The notes under the pieces are model-generated. The model ran no database searches. It was given only the letters and a program-made list of their open reading frames with translations, and had not been told where the DNA came from. From positions 2,914,001 to 2,978,000 of the forward strand of contig NW_015622547.1 in assembly GCF_000835495.1 (NCBI RefSeq): a DNA stretch of 64,000 nucleotides. Direction: 5' to 3'. Both the position numbers and the translations under genes were made by a program. Positions 9,175-21,617 of this stretch are shown here, one piece after another; within the stretch, counting starts at the first letter, position 1, and the number at the start of each line of letters is the position of its first letter. The stretch is from Cladophialophora immunda. Lineage: Eukaryota; Ascomycota; Eurotiomycetes; Chaetothyriales; Herpotrichiellaceae.

Positions 9175-12100
9175 ATGGAGCGCAGTTATAGTCCAAAGCG
9201 GCGGAAACTTGCAGGAGGTTTCCAATCTGCGCAAACCGATTCGAGCGACGATCTGGGCCCATCCCTCAAGCCTCAATATGCATCCAAAGGCCGTTCCGCA
9301 AGGCCATCTGACCGAAGCCATAGCCGCCTGCGCCATTCAAAGCCGCATCAACAAGAGTTTGATGGCCCGGAGCCTTTCTTCAACGATGAGGACACTGCAG
9401 CAATGGACCGGGACTGGTACACCGGAGACGAGTTTGGCCACACCTTCGGTGACGAGACGCACAACCCTTTCGGTGGCGCAGATGCTACTTGGGCAGACAA
9501 GCAACGCGAGCAAGCACTGTTGGATAAGAAGTTAGGCAAGAGAATGACGGCCAAGGCAGCGCAGAAGCAGAAGGAGGTTGATGCCTGGGAAGCCAATCGA
9601 ATGCTCACATCCGGAGTTGCGCAAAGACGAGATCAAGTTCAGGACTTTGATGACGACGATACTGTCAGAGTACATCTACTGGTGCATGACCTCAAACCTC
9701 CATTTCTAGACGGGAAGACCGTCTTCACAAAACAGCTCGAACCGGTGCCAGCAGTGCGGGATCCTCAGAGTGACATGGCCGTCTTCAGTCGGAAGGGGAG
9801 TAAGGTTGTACGAGAAAAGCGCCAACAAAAAGAGCGGCAGAAACAGGCACAGGAAGCCACAAATGTTGCTGGTACCGCTTTGGGCAATATAATGGGTGTG
9901 AGAGAAGATGAGGGAGACAGCGCTGCTGCGGTACCGGGCGAGGACAGCGGCAAGAGCAAATTTTCTGCCCATCTCAAGAAGAGCACCGGGAGCTCTGCAT
10001 TCAGCAAAAGCAAGACATTAAAGGAGCAAAGAGAATATCTCCCAGCTTTTGCCGTGAGGGAGGAGCTAATGCGTGTTATTCGAGACAACCAGGTCATCAT
10101 TGTCGTTGGCCAAACCGGCTCGGGGAAAACAACACAACTGACTCAATTTCTCCACGAGGAGGGCTACGGTAAGCAAGGCTTAATTGGATGTACACAGCCT
10201 CGACGAGTCGCCGCTATGAGTGTTGCCAAGCGAGTGAGTGAGGAGATGGAAGTCGAGCTGGGCGGACTAGTAGGATATGCCATCCGGTTTGAGGACTGCA
10301 CAAGCGATGAGACGGTGATCAAGTGTAAGTTGTACCATTACTTCTCCGACAAAATATTGACAATGGTGCAGATATGACAGATGGTGTACTGCTTAGAGAA
10401 TCCCTGACTCAACGAGATCTAGACAAATACTCATGCATCATTATGGACGAAGCTCACGAACGCGCTCTCAACACCGACGTCCTAATGGGTCTGATCAAAA
10501 AGGTTCTTGCCCGACGCAGAGACTTGAAATTGATTGTTACGTCTGCCACTATGAATTCGGAGCGGTTCTCTCGCTTTTATGGAGGAGCACCGGAATTCAT
10601 CATCCCGGGCCGTACGTTCCCCGTTGACATTCAGTTCTCACGTTCGCCGTGTGAAGACTATGTCGACAGTGCTGTCAAGCAAGTTCTCGCCATACATGTC
10701 TCCCAGGGTGCCGGAGATATTCTCGTCTTCATGACAGGCCAAGAGGACATTGAGGTAACTTGCGAGTTGATCGAAGAGAGACTCCGCCTGCTTGTTAACC
10801 CCCCGAAACTCATGGTGTTGCCGATATATTCCCAAATGCCTGCAGATCTCCAAGCAAAGATCTTTGATCCTGCCCCGCCCGGTGTCCGTAAAGTCATTGT
10901 TGCAACCAACATCGCAGAAACTTCACTGACCGTGGATGGGATCATGTACGTTGTCGACTCTGGGTTCTCCAAGTTGAAAGTTTACAACGCCAAAATGGGA
11001 ATGGATACGCTGCAAATCACCCCAATCTCGCAAGCGAATGCCTCCCAACGAGCTGGCCGCGCTGGTCGCACTGGACCCGGCAAAGCGTTCCATCTATACA
11101 CTGAGCAAGCGTTCAAGAACGAGTTGTATATTCAGACGATTCCCGAAATTCAGAGGACCAATCTCGCAAATACGGTACTGCTTCTCAAGTCACTTGGCGT
11201 CAAAGACTTATTGGACTTTGATTTTATGGACCCTCCGCCACAAGACACAATCACCACCTCCCTCTTCGACCTGTGGGCACTGGGGGCGTTGGACCACGTC
11301 GGCGACCTGACATCAATCGGCCGCACCATGACCGCATTTCCGATGGACCCTTCGCTTGCGAAGATGCTTATCACATCCTCTATCGAATACGACTGCAGCG
11401 AGGAGATGCTCACCATTGTCAGTATGCTATCGGTACCATCTGTGTTTTACAGGCCGAAAGAGAGGCAAGAGGAGTCGGATGCAGCGAGAGAAAAGTTCTT
11501 CGTGCATGAGTCGGATCATCTAACGCTTTTGCACGTGTACACTCAGTGGAAAAGTAACGGATACAGTGACGGTTGGTGTGTTCGGCACTTTTTACATCCT
11601 AAAGCGCTACGCCGTGCGAAAGAGATCCGGGAGCAGTTACACGACATTATGGTTGGCCAGCAAAAGATGGAACTCGTTTCGTGTGGGACAGACTGGGATA
11701 TCATCCGGAAGTGCATCTGCTCAGGGTACTATCACCAGGCCGCCCGTCGACGAGGAGTCGGAGAGTACATCAATCTGCGCACTAGCGTCACAGTCCAGCT
11801 TCACCCTACCTCTGCTCTTTACGGACTTGGAGATCCGCCCGATTATGTCGTCTACCACGAACTGATCTTGACTAGCAAGGAGTACATGAGTTGTGTCACG
11901 GCGGTGGATCCACATTGGCTGGCAGACCTCGGCGGCGTCTTCTACAGCTTAAAATCAAAGGAGTACAGTGCTAAGGATAAGAGGATCATTGAGAGCGAGT
12001 TCAACCGGAAGATGGAGATCGAGAGACAAATGGCCGAAGATCGAGCAAAGGAGGAAAGGAGACGCCAGGAAGATGAAGAGAAAGAGCGACTGTTTATCGG

Positions 12101-12194
12101 AAGGGCCAAAGGTAGCGGAACCGTGGTTAAGAAAATGGGCAGCAATGGAGTGGTCAAGAAACCGATAGTCCCCAGACGGCGCATGGGGTTTTGA
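9175..12194 (+). CDS. PRP16: Pre-mRNA-splicing DEAH-box ATPase PRP16 (DHX38)
   Basis: Predicted 990 residues, exons 9175-10324 and 10372-12194, with a 47-nt intron opening GTAAGT and ending CAG. PRP16 remodels the spliceosome after branching, before exon ligation. The N-terminal ~280 residues are charged and contain the PRP16-specific stretch [18 protein letters not shown] and the downstream [14 protein letters not shown] segment, which separate it from PRP2, PRP22 and PRP43. Helicase motifs follow in order: [10 protein letters not shown] (about residue 312), [15 protein letters not shown], the DEAH box in [14 protein letters not shown] (about 409-412), SAT, and motif [14 protein letters not shown]. 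The HA2/ratchet and OB-fold regions follow, and the C-terminus is a lysine/arginine/glutamate-rich tail ending RRRMGF. The intron falls between motifs Ib and II and joins as [13 protein letters not shown], an almost invariant family sequence. Confidence 0.96.
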
Positions 12195-12961
12195 GCGTTG
12201 TGTAATAGCAACTCTTCACATTGGTATGAATATGATATACGAGTTTCTGTCACTGGTTAGACTCCCCGAACCATGATGCCGTATTGCAGTCACATGTAGG
12301 GGAGCTGCGAGGAACGTATGCTGGACAAACAGAAGTGGGCAACCATCAACCCATCCACAGCCTCACAGCCTTGTGCAGGTTGACTCGAGGCTGAGAGGGT
12401 CGGAGCACGCTAGTATAATCTGGGAATAGCGCGTGAGTCGCCAAGTCTTTTCCCCTTTTCCTCACCCGCCGCCGCTTCCTGTTCAGTGGGTGCATAGACC
12501 TGTATCGAATCGACCCCTGCCACCATATATTCGCAACCGCGACTCCTACCGGTACACCATAGGACGGAAGGATGCTGGCAGTCTTTCTGTCCAGATTGAA
12601 GCCAAGAGTGGTTGAGAAGGGCTTCAAGCTGGATGATACCTACAACGACAGCCCTTCACCGTTTGCATCCAGTCTCCAATAGCCATGGCGCAGTAAAATA
12701 TCAGCTCGGAAAGGCTGCCTGTGCGTCGCAAAGACACACGCTCTAGTCGCCCGTCTGTGCTGGCTTGGGACACTGCCGTATACCCCGGTGTCGCTCAACG
12801 GAGTGAACGAAATAGCGCAGTGCCGTCGTCCTTAGCAAGGTGAGTCTTTGATCACGCAGCAAGAGAGCCGACTTGGGAGGACTCTGTCTTCACCATGTCG
12901 ATACTGCTTTTCCTCTTTCTCTCCATCGCCAACTATACAATCTCAACAACTGCTGACAACC
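12195..12961. other. Intergenic region upstream of the kinase gene
   Basis: This 767-bp stretch lies between two genes on the same strand. It presumably holds the PRP16 3' UTR and the kinase promoter. No coding frame with support was seen. Confidence 0.55.
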
Positions 12962-15900
12962 ATGTCCCCAGGCGGCGAAAAGAAAAAGTCCCTTAAGGAC
13001 AAGGCTCCAGTACCCCTTTGTAAGTCGTCCCGACGGTCCAGATGATCATTCATCGGCGTTCGCGCCATCGGCGCTGGGAGATGCAACCGGCGAGATGACG
13101 TTGATCTGACGGAAAAGTCCCGGGACCCAAGAGGGAGGGACAAGCTAACGCAAGACAGCATCTCCGTACAGTCGCGGCGCCGTCGAACAGGAGTGTTGCC
13201 TTTCGCAGACACCTCCCTCTCCACCCTCTTCGTCCAGGTCGACAAGTACCGCATATTATAGCCAACCTCGACCCGGACAATCTCCTTTCTTTGCAGGCTC
13301 CCGAAGAGAATACCGTCCCAGTGGGCTTCCACGTCGTCATACACATCTCGGCAATCGAAATTCATCGTCTGGAAGCAAACGTCTTCCAGAAACACCCGAG
13401 TCTGCCGTCGCAACTTCGCCAGACCTTTCAACCTTAGCTTCGCCCCTTGTAAGTGGAACAAAGTGCAGTAGCGGCGCTTTATCGTCCTCCGCTTTCTCAT
13501 CACACTCTTCGCCAACACCGCTCAACGAGAAGGACTCCAGTCCTCCACTCACTCGCGCGCCAAGACGAGTTCTCCGTCCAGACAATTGGTGGCAGAAGCA
13601 CAGCAGACAGCCTCCAACTGACCCTGGGTCTGCCAGACCTCCTCTTCTTCCTGACAAGTCTCCACTCCGACCCAGTGAAGACTTTGCAGCTCCCCCACCG
13701 CTTCCTAAGAGATCACCTCTACGACCGGCAGGGCTTCCACTTTCACGTGAGCCTGCAGCTGCTCACCGCACTTCTGCTGTACAGTTTGAGTCCGAGCCGC
13801 AGGAAGATACAGCTCTCTGGGAAGAGCTATCTCCGCCTCCACTTTGTGTTCGAAAGACCAGACCCCCAGTAACTCCAGCACGAACTGAACCTGAAGATCG
13901 GCCTCGAAAGACTCTTGTTCCCCCAGATTGCGAAGGCGACCTTAAAACTCCAGAATCAGAGTACACACCACTCACCCGCGAATTTGTTCTCCGACGCCTC
14001 CTTTCAGAAGAGTCATTCAACGAAGCGACAAAGACCCGCTTTGCAAGGCGAGACGAAGAGGAATTACCACCTGAAGTCATTGCACACCGTAAAAAGACCC
14101 TTGAAATCCTTGAATCCTCTCCGGAAGCGAGTGAGCCCGATACTCAGTTGAAGAGAACCAATACTTTCAAACAACGACGTCGAGCGGGCGCGACTTTCAC
14201 AATGGACAGTCTCCATCCTGATTCCGCTGCAGCTATGACTGCTCACCGACGGGAGGCGGTTCGTCTTGCCCAGGAGCAACAGCGAGCAGTTGTGGAAAAG
14301 TGCAAGAGATCCAAGCAGCTTGAACCTGACTATGCTTTTGATGAGTTAATTGGGAAAGGTAGCTTCGGTAGAGTGTACAAAGGGTGAGTCATTTTGAGGT
14401 TTCCGGCCTTCGGCTTCCCTCTTCTGACTTGTCTCATAGACGTCAACATTCCACATCAAAGGTCGTTGCCATTAAAGTTCTCGATGTCGATGAAGCGGAT
14501 TTTCATGCCTTTGGTGATCATAAGGACGAACAGATCCGAGACTTCAACCGGGAAATTAGGATCCTGCGACAAGCCCAAGAGAGCGGAGCAGAAAACCTCA
14601 ACCAAATGATCGAAGCCTTGCCCGTGCATAGTCAGCTGTGGTTGGTGTGTGAATATTGTCCTGGCGGTAGTGTCAAAACTTTGGTGAGTTTTCGTGATTT
14701 TGTGCAGTTTGGTCCCTGAGCTTGCGGAAACCTGTTGCTAGCCTGGGACAGTGAGATTGATGTTGTTGTCTTCCGCTACCATGCACCTTGGGAGTCTCGA
14801 TGTCTGGAAGCTGCAGTGTTGACTGATATTTGACGCTGCAGATGCGAGCTACCAACGACAGACTTTCCGAAAAATATATCATAATTGTCGCAAGGGAATT
14901 GGCAAAGGCTCTAAAAGGCCTTCACGAAGCAGGCATCATGCACAGAGATGTCAAGGGTACGTTTCATTCCTTTACATTGCATGAGATTCTCCGTCTGCCT
15001 TCCCTCCTTTTCGGCACACTGATCGAGTATTAACCGTCTGTGTTTCCTCCAGCTGCCAACGTCCTCATTCACCAAGAAGGTCGCCTGGAACTCTGTGACT
15101 TCGGGGTTGCCACAATCCTTGATACCCAAACAGACAAGAGAAAGACCTTCATAGGAACTCTACACTGGATGCCGCCGGAGCTGTGGACGGAAAATCCTGA
15201 GTACTCAGATGAGGTAAGTTCCCGAAATGGTGCGCTTGCAGCTCTATTTGCCAATACACGTGTACTTGGTTGTTCGAACGTTAAGGCTAACGTAATTGCT
15301 AGGTCGATGTATGGGAATATGGCTGCACAATCTATGAGTGTGCTATGGGACGGCCACCAAATAGCGATCTACGCGAACGTCAACAGCTCAAGATGAGGAT
15401 GCGACGCCTGAAGCAGGCCATTTCCCTCCCAGAAAATGAGGCTTTCAGTGACGGTCTACGTTCACTTGTGTCCTACACACTTACTCCTGATGCCACCACG
15501 CGACCATCGATGAAGGATGTTCTTCAACACGATTTCCTGAAAGACACCGAAGCAACGCATCCGACAAGCATGCTCACCGAGCTCGTTCAAACATATTACG
15601 GATGGCTATTCAGTGGCGGCCAAAGAATTTCTCTATTCATGCCCGGTGGTGCGGCGGCTGCTTCTGCCCAAGGCCCCGATGCCGACATCGATTCCGACGA
15701 CGAGTGGAACTTCAGCATGACTCAAGATTTCGAAAAACGCGTCTCCGCAATCTTGGAGATACCAGATTTCCCGAGCTTTTCGCCCAGCGAAACCATGACA
15801 GGAGAAGAAACGCCCAAAGGATTGACCGCGCCCGGCGGTCTCTCACCCCCCCAAGAAATGACAGCAGCTCAGAAGGCCAACTTCGAAGCCCGCGTCAAGC

Positions 15901-17384
15901 GAGGAGCAGACCTCTCAAACATATTTGACCAGAACAAGCCTGCATACGAATACAAGACCAAAACCGATTTTATTCCAATCCCTGAACAGCGTCGAATATC
16001 CGACTTACCGTTCCGAGCCATGGCAGAGGACCGGCCAAGCTCTATTGCATCCAACGTGATTGATCTCGGAGATTTTGATGAAGCCGACTATGCAGTAGCA
16101 GCTGCCCCAAGAACGGATGACAAAATCCAGACCGCCTACGCTGCCGCGCCCATGAAAGAAGAGACCATCAGACTTGCGGATGCATCTACCCTTCGGGAGA
16201 AGCGGGCGAATTCGAAAGGTCCCCGGGATCCCAATGGCCAATCTCTTACCGCCAGAAGAGCCTCATCCGCTGAGGTTGTTGCGCCCTCAAGCACATCTGC
16301 GCATGACTTTGCAATGTCGCAGGAGGAGTGGACTGTTAAGAACAGAACTAAAGCCCCTGAACTGCAAGAGCCAGCCGAAATCACATCTTCTCGTCCCGGC
16401 CACGCGACGATGGATTGGTCCTTCGCTAGCGCCATGTCCGAGGCTGCAATGACAATCCCACAAATCAACGTGCCATCCGAAGAAGACTCGACGAGCAGCC
16501 ATGATATCCCAGGCCCGCCGGAAGAGGAGGCCGAGGCAGAAACCAATTTCAACCAAAAGACGAAGAAACACAACACAATGGACTGGTCTTTCTCATCCGC
16601 CATGGCTGAAGCAAAAGTTGCTGAAGACTATGAAGAGCAAGAAGCCGTGGAATCGTCTCCTCCACCTACTCCTTTCACATACCAGAAGCCTGCTGCCGGC
16701 CCCAGACCGACACCAACCCGTCCAGCCCTGTTATCGCGCCAGATGACTATGCCTGTCACGATCGGCGACTTTGTACAAGCTGAAGAACAGGAGATTCCTC
16801 GGCCGTCAACCGCACTATCCGAAGCATACAGTGATGTTTCAGCCTCGTCCACGGATGTGGACCCATTCGGCCTTGAACGCGACGACGACGACGGAGATCA
16901 TCCGGGCCCTGCCACAATGGACGAAGACGTCAATATGGGTGGATTCTACTCGGGGAGAGGGAGGACGATGCTCTCCGGGTATTCCTCGGCAACAACCACA
17001 CCGTTGACGGCTTCTGGGCCAGGTCCGGCCCCTTATGCCTTGGGACGCCCGGCACGAATTGGCGAAGACGGGTTTCCTGGGCCCAGCCACTCTCACCCGG
17101 CAGCACCCAACATGCACCGGGCCTCCAATTCGTCGGTCACGTCCAATGCAACGGCAATCCCGGCAGGTGGTGTCCAAGGCCCCCTCGTCGCCTTCGTCCC
17201 GCCTGCATCTCCTCCTAGCACGGCCGCGATGTCCGCCTACGCCTCGAATGAGGAGGTTGAGGCGGAGCTGATGCGCCTGCTGGAGGGGATGCAGGGGACG
17301 TTGAATGCGGCGAGGGAGGTCGTCGGTGGACTTGAGAGGAGGAGAGTGAGGGGGGAGGAGGAATGGGTGTCGGAGGAGGAGTAG
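12962..17384 (+). CDS. Ste20/germinal-centre-type serine/threonine protein kinase with long disordered tails
   Basis: Predicted 1294 residues in six exons: 12962-13019, 13159-14383, 14440-14683, 14842-14956, 15053-15213 and 15303-17384; all junctions keep the frame. Residues 1-410 are Ser/Pro-rich and probably disordered. The kinase domain spans about 411-680, with GKGSFG (about 418), catalytic Lys in VVAIKV, HRDVKAAN (about 543-550) and DFG (about 564). Instead of the usual Ste20 GTPFWMAPE the activation segment reads GTLHWMPPEL. The ~600-residue C-terminal tail is acidic and Ser/Pro-rich, carries a twice-repeated TMDWSF-SAM-EA motif, and ends in a short predicted helix. Kinases of this group act in polarity, septation or MAPK signalling; the exact orthologue is not assigned. 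The start is the ATG of a short first exon (MSPGGEKKKSLKDK), and the joined exon 2 has no internal ATG for several hundred codons, which supports this start. A different upstream exon remains possible. Confidence 0.85.
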
Positions 17385-18070
17385 GGGAGAGGGCCGGAGC
17401 TGGGGGTGGACGACGCAATGACAACGACAGTTCAGACGAGAGAATTTATCCATTCTTCTTTGTTTTCGGCAACCTGTGCATATCTTTCCCAGTGCCGTCA
17501 TTGTCCCGTGCAGTATGTGCTCGGAGACGTCTCGTCTCTAGGGCCCGACCAAGGCGTGTGCTCAGCACCGTTTAATTTGGTAGGTTCGGGGTGATACTCC
17601 ACATATCAGAGGAATATGGCTATACATACTAATACAGCCTACTCCACCGTTCTACGCATCTCGCTTGCCGACCTATGTATTTGTGTCGATAGGTAGGTAG
17701 GTCCTCCGATAGGGAATCCTCTTCGCCGAGGTCTATCGCAGTGATCCCATCGAACACGAATCCCAACGACAATCAAAGCAATGTCGTTGATGATGACGGA
17801 TAACGACGGCCGAGCTAGGACTGGATGAGGGCGAAGATGAGGATGGCGATCCAAGACGACGATCGGACCCTTGGAGATTGGAGAATGAATCAGAGATGCG
17901 CGATGAGGGTCAGGATCGAGATTTAGATCAAGATGGGAATTGAAATGGCCGATGCACAGGGTCAAAGAATGACGAGCTCCTTTTTCCACGGTGCATGTCG
18001 AAGTGCATATCGAAGCGAGCGAGTCTCTGCAAGGGTCGTCGATCAAGTCGAGTCCATATTAGGACCTATG

Positions 18071-18097
18071 TAGGTAGGTAGGTAGGTAGGTAGGTAG
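18071..18097 (+). repeat. (TAGG)n microsatellite
   Basis: Six to seven perfect copies of TAGG in tandem. A shorter copy of the same motif lies near 17690-17702. Confidence 0.93.
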
Positions 18098-18947
18098 TAT
18101 ATGCCCACTCGTCCTCAGAGGTATGTACCACGCACGATCCACCGGAGCCATCAGAGCCATCAGATAGATCCATCCATCCCTCCATCTAGACTAAGCAAGC
18201 CTGAGAGAAACCGTCGAATCGCAATGTCGAACTGGACTCCCGTGCACGCCCTTTGCCCGTCGTTGACGGCATGATACCCCCCGTACAGCAACTACTATGT
18301 AACTCCTCCCCCTTTTCTTTTTCCTTCCATATTCGGCCGCGTCTCCTCTTCCTCTTCTAGATCCTTTGGCGTCCTCTTGAGACATTCATTGCTTCTTCTT
18401 CTTCTTCTTCTTTTACATCGCGATCGGCTTGTCTGGCCCACCTCCATCGCCTTTCTTCTTCCTCTCTGCTGCCTCCTCATCCCGAGATCCTCCCCCCTTC
18501 TCTCCTGCCGTTGCGATGGTCCAGTAGCGATTCGTCTCCCTTCGCTTCTTCTAGCCCAAGGAACACCTCGGTGGGAGGGGTGTCTGTTGTGCTTTTCTTG
18601 CCCGCGAGTTCGTGCGTGGTGGCGTCTGTCAGTCGGTGAATTCAGTTTGATCGGGGTGATCCATCGGTGTGCCACTGGCGGGCAGAAAGATAGCTCGGAA
18701 GCGCGATAGGTGCCGGAGGAATGCAGAAAGGTAGCTTCGTGGTGTGCCCATCGCTCTCTCGCCGGCTCTCTGCTCAACTTAGTCCTGCACAGGCCCAGGT
18801 CGGGACAGGGTAGAGGTGAACTGTGAAGGGCACCCGCCCGGTCCCCGTAGCTCCCATCAAGACCATCAGCCGGATCCTTCTCGCTTTTCTTCTTCGACTC
18901 CCTTCTCGACTAGAACATCCATCCTGCATACCATGGATAGCATGCAC

Positions 18948-18987
18948 ACGTAGTGCCGTAGCGCCGTAGCACCGTAGCACCGCAGCA
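18948..18987 (+). repeat. Imperfect 9-bp tandem repeat (CGTAGCACC-like)
   Basis: Four adjacent degenerate copies reading CGTAGTGC, CGTAGCGC, CGTAGCAC, CGTAGCAC and then GCAGC. It is noncoding and low complexity. Confidence 0.7.
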
Positions 18988-19121
18988 TGGCCACGTCTGA
19001 TAACGGCCTGTACCTGGCCCCTCGCTGCTCGGCTGGTGAGACATACATGCGCGAAACGAGGTCGTCGATAGAACTTTCGATTTCAGGGCCGTCGCTGCAC
19101 AGGGGTAATATCCCATGTTTC

Positions 19122-19156
19122 ACGTTCACACTCACACTCACATTCACATTCACGAC
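19122..19156 (+). repeat. TCACAC/TCACAT hexamer repeat
   Basis: Five successive hexamers of the form TCACAY or a near variant lie in the noncoding spacer. Confidence 0.75.
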
Positions 19157-19616
19157 CGCAGTCTGATTTTTCATCTTTTGTATTATCAGTACCCCCTTGA
19201 AGCAGTACCAGTGTATATATATCTCGGGCGTTGAGCCGTGGTATCAATTGAAATGAAAAGAAGAGAATGGGTGGTCACAAACATTACGAGCGGGGTGGCT
19301 TGGTTGGTGGTCGGTTGGGTTGGGTTGGGTCGGGCCAGGGGGGTATATCTCTCAGAAAGCAACACGCATGCATATTGTCCACAACATCCAGTCTTTGCTG
19401 TTACAACATCCCACAGCACACCGCAAAGAACACAACACAACACAACACACACACGCTTGTTCTTTAGCGCGAAGAATGTCTATCCTGCTTTTGCTGCTCC
19501 CCAAGGTGCAAAGAGTGACTTTGGTTGTCACAGGGTTCCACATCGTCCGCCTTGTACGAGCCTTCCCCCTTTAAGTGTCGCATATCTCCTGTTTCCAAAT
19601 ATCCCAAACAAAAACA

Positions 19617-21617
19617 TTAGATGCCATTCTCGCCGTTCAATCCCCGGTCCTCAGGAATCTTCTCGTTCTCCATGCCCTGAAGGTTGGGGGACTTGGTCGA
19701 ACGCTTGAAGTAAGACGAGACCTCGGAGTGGAAGTCGTCGTCGTCCTCAGCCAGAGCAAGGTCGTCGTGCTCCTTCTCCTCGACTCTGGATTGCATGCGG
19801 GCCTCCCACTCGCCACGCATCTCCTCGATGCGTTGCTTGAAGTCGAGCTCGGCGTCATAGGGCTTGCCGACGCCTCGGAGGCGCTCCCACAAGCTGAGAT
19901 GCTTGGAGTGGATGGCAATTCCGTGGTAGTCCTTCTCGCGGCCGGCGCGGATGTAAGCCCAGCGGCGCTCCTGCTCCTTGAGATCGAGGCCGGTGGTGTC
20001 GGGCATGAAAAGGACGTTGATGATGACACCGGCAAGACCGAACCACGGGACGACCCAGAATTTGGTCTGGGTGGACCAGTAGCTGTAGCCGACAGCGGCG
20101 GTCAGAGCGCCCAACTTACCGACGGCAGCGGAGAAACCGTGGGCGGTGGCACGGACGGCGACAGGGTAGACTTCGGCGGCGGCAAGGAAGGTGACACAGT
20201 TGGGGCCGAATTGCTGGAAGAACGAGGACAAGAAGTACATGGTCTGGAACTCCTTGATGTGGTCACGAGAAGTGTAGTACGAGAGCTGGGTGCCGGGAAT
20301 GATGAAGAAGATGAAGTCCATCAAGAACCCGAGGGATTGCATGTGCTTGCGGCCGTAGAGCTTGTTGTCAACCAGGAAACTGGCCAAGTAATAACCGCAA
20401 AGCGACACACCGACGTTGATCAGGTTGTACAACCAGCCGGGCATGATGGATTTGGTGTGAGGCATGATGACGCTGATGAATTCGCTCTGGAACAACTTGT
20501 TGCCGTAGAAAAAGACGTCGTTCATGTACCACGTGCCAGCGGTGGCGATGACACGGCCACCGAAGTAGTAGAAGGTCAGCTTGAGCGACTCGACGTCGTA
20601 ACCGGTGACGGCGTTCTTCTTCTTGGCGATTCTCAATTGTCGGTTGGCGCCGGCCTTGACCTTGAAGGTACGGAAGTAGATCAGCCAGGCGGTACCAACC
20701 GCCGGGATGGCAAAGGAGACACGGTAGGTGTATTGAGCAGCGACCTTGGAGTACGGGGCGTTGCCACTACCGTGGTGGAAGATCAAGAGCAGGATGATGA
20801 GGATGACCTGGTTGGCAAATTGACCCCAACCTTGCATCAAGAAGGCGCTGACGACTTTGCGGCCTCGGTGCAGACGATCCTCTCGAGTCGAGACTTTGCC
20901 GGATCCGACAGCGTTCTCCATACCAGAGGTGGCAGTCATGGGATATTCACCACCGACACCGATGCCGTAGAAGAAGAGAGACCAGGCGTAGCAGATGACC
21001 CATCCGTTCTGGGTGACACCCCAGGCGCAGACCAGCATGATGAGACCGATGAACATGATGGTGGCATCCTGGATCAGACCCCAGCGACGGCCGATCCAGT
21101 CACCAATGATACCGACGAGGATTTGACCACAGATGATACCGCAGATTTCGAGGTAGTCGATGGCGTTGATCCAGGTCTTGCTGCAGATCTTGTTGGATTT
21201 CCAGCAGTCCGGGAAGGCGGCTTGGAAGAGGGGCTTGATGTTGCCAATGGAGAAGAGCACGTAACCTTCGAGACCGAGACCAGCTCCGGGAAGAACCATG
21301 TTGCGCAGGTAGAAGCCGACGGGAGCGAGGGGGTCGTTCTTGAAGATCTGCCAGAAGGCGGCAAACTCTCTCTTGGTCTCCTGGTGGTTGACCTTGTTGA
21401 CGAACTTGACTCGCTTCAAGATGGGGAGGTCGGCCCAGTAGACGCCGTTTTCGTCATACAGGTCGTCGGGCTTCAGGAGATATCGGAAGACCTCCTTCTC
21501 GTTGGTTGTCATGTCGATGTGAGGGTCCTCAAAGGGAGCGTGAGTGCCCGAGACATCGGGGCCATGAGGGGGGTTGGGCCCATATCTTGTGACCTCGTCC
21601 TCTCCGTTGCCAGCCAT
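19617..21617 (-). CDS. MFS phosphate:H+ symporter-family permease (PHO84/GIT1-like)
   Basis: Intronless gene of 666 residues. The product is a polytopic major facilitator with about 12 hydrophobic segments. Segments LVGIIGDWIGRRWGL (the MFS loop 2-3 motif) and GIGVGGEYPMTATSGME (the phosphate:H+ symporter-type signature after TM4) place it in the fungal phosphate/glycerophosphodiester permease branch. The central loop carries RGRKVV. The second half contains FQQFGPNCVTFLAAAEVYPVAVRA, also typical. It probably takes up inorganic phosphate or a glycerophosphodiester with protons at the plasma membrane; the substrate is inferred. The C-terminal ~70 residues are acidic (AEDDDDFHSE), possibly cytosolic and regulatory. 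Codon choice is strongly biased toward C/G-ending codons, which leaves the antisense strand open through the whole gene and suggests high expression. Confidence 0.9.
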   Translation of the reverse strand: MAGNGEDEVTRYGPNPPHGPDVSGTHAPFEDPHIDMTTNEKEVFRYLLKPDDLYDENGVYWADLPILKRVKFVNKVNHQETKREFAAFWQIFKNDPLAPVGFYLRNMVLPGAGLGLEGYVLFSIGNIKPLFQAAFPDCWKSNKICSKTWINAIDYLEICGIICGQILVGIIGDWIGRRWGLIQDATIMFIGLIMLVCAWGVTQNGWVICYAWSLFFYGIGVGGEYPMTATSGMENAVGSGKVSTREDRLHRGRKVVSAFLMQGWGQFANQVILIILLLIFHHGSGNAPYSKVAAQYTYRVSFAIPAVGTAWLIYFRTFKVKAGANRQLRIAKKKNAVTGYDVESLKLTFYYFGGRVIATAGTWYMNDVFFYGNKLFQSEFISVIMPHTKSIMPGWLYNLINVGVSLCGYYLASFLVDNKLYGRKHMQSLGFLMDFIFFIIPGTQLSYYTSRDHIKEFQTMYFLSSFFQQFGPNCVTFLAAAEVYPVAVRATAHGFSAAVGKLGALTAAVGYSYWSTQTKFWVVPWFGLAGVIINVLFMPDTTGLDLKEQERRWAYIRAGREKDYHGIAIHSKHLSLWERLRGVGKPYDAELDFKQRIEEMRGEWEARMQSRVEEKEHDDLALAEDDDDFHSEVSSYFKRSTKSPNLQGMENEKIPEDRGLNGENGI

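Larger units (their letters stand above)
17385..19616. other. Spacer between convergent genes, rich in simple repeats
   Basis: About 2.2 kb between the 3' ends of the kinase (+) and the permease (-). It is dense in short tandem repeats: (TAGG)n, a CTT run near 18391-18413, a CGTAGCACC-like 9-mer repeat, TCACAC/TCACAT repeats, GGTTG repeats near 19310-19335 and an ACACA tract near 19427-19455. No gene was recognised. Confidence 0.55.

Noticed and set aside
19307..19337. GGTTG repeats resembling telomeric sequence
   Set aside because: There are only a few units, the motif is not the fungal TTAGGG, and it lies between ordinary genes.
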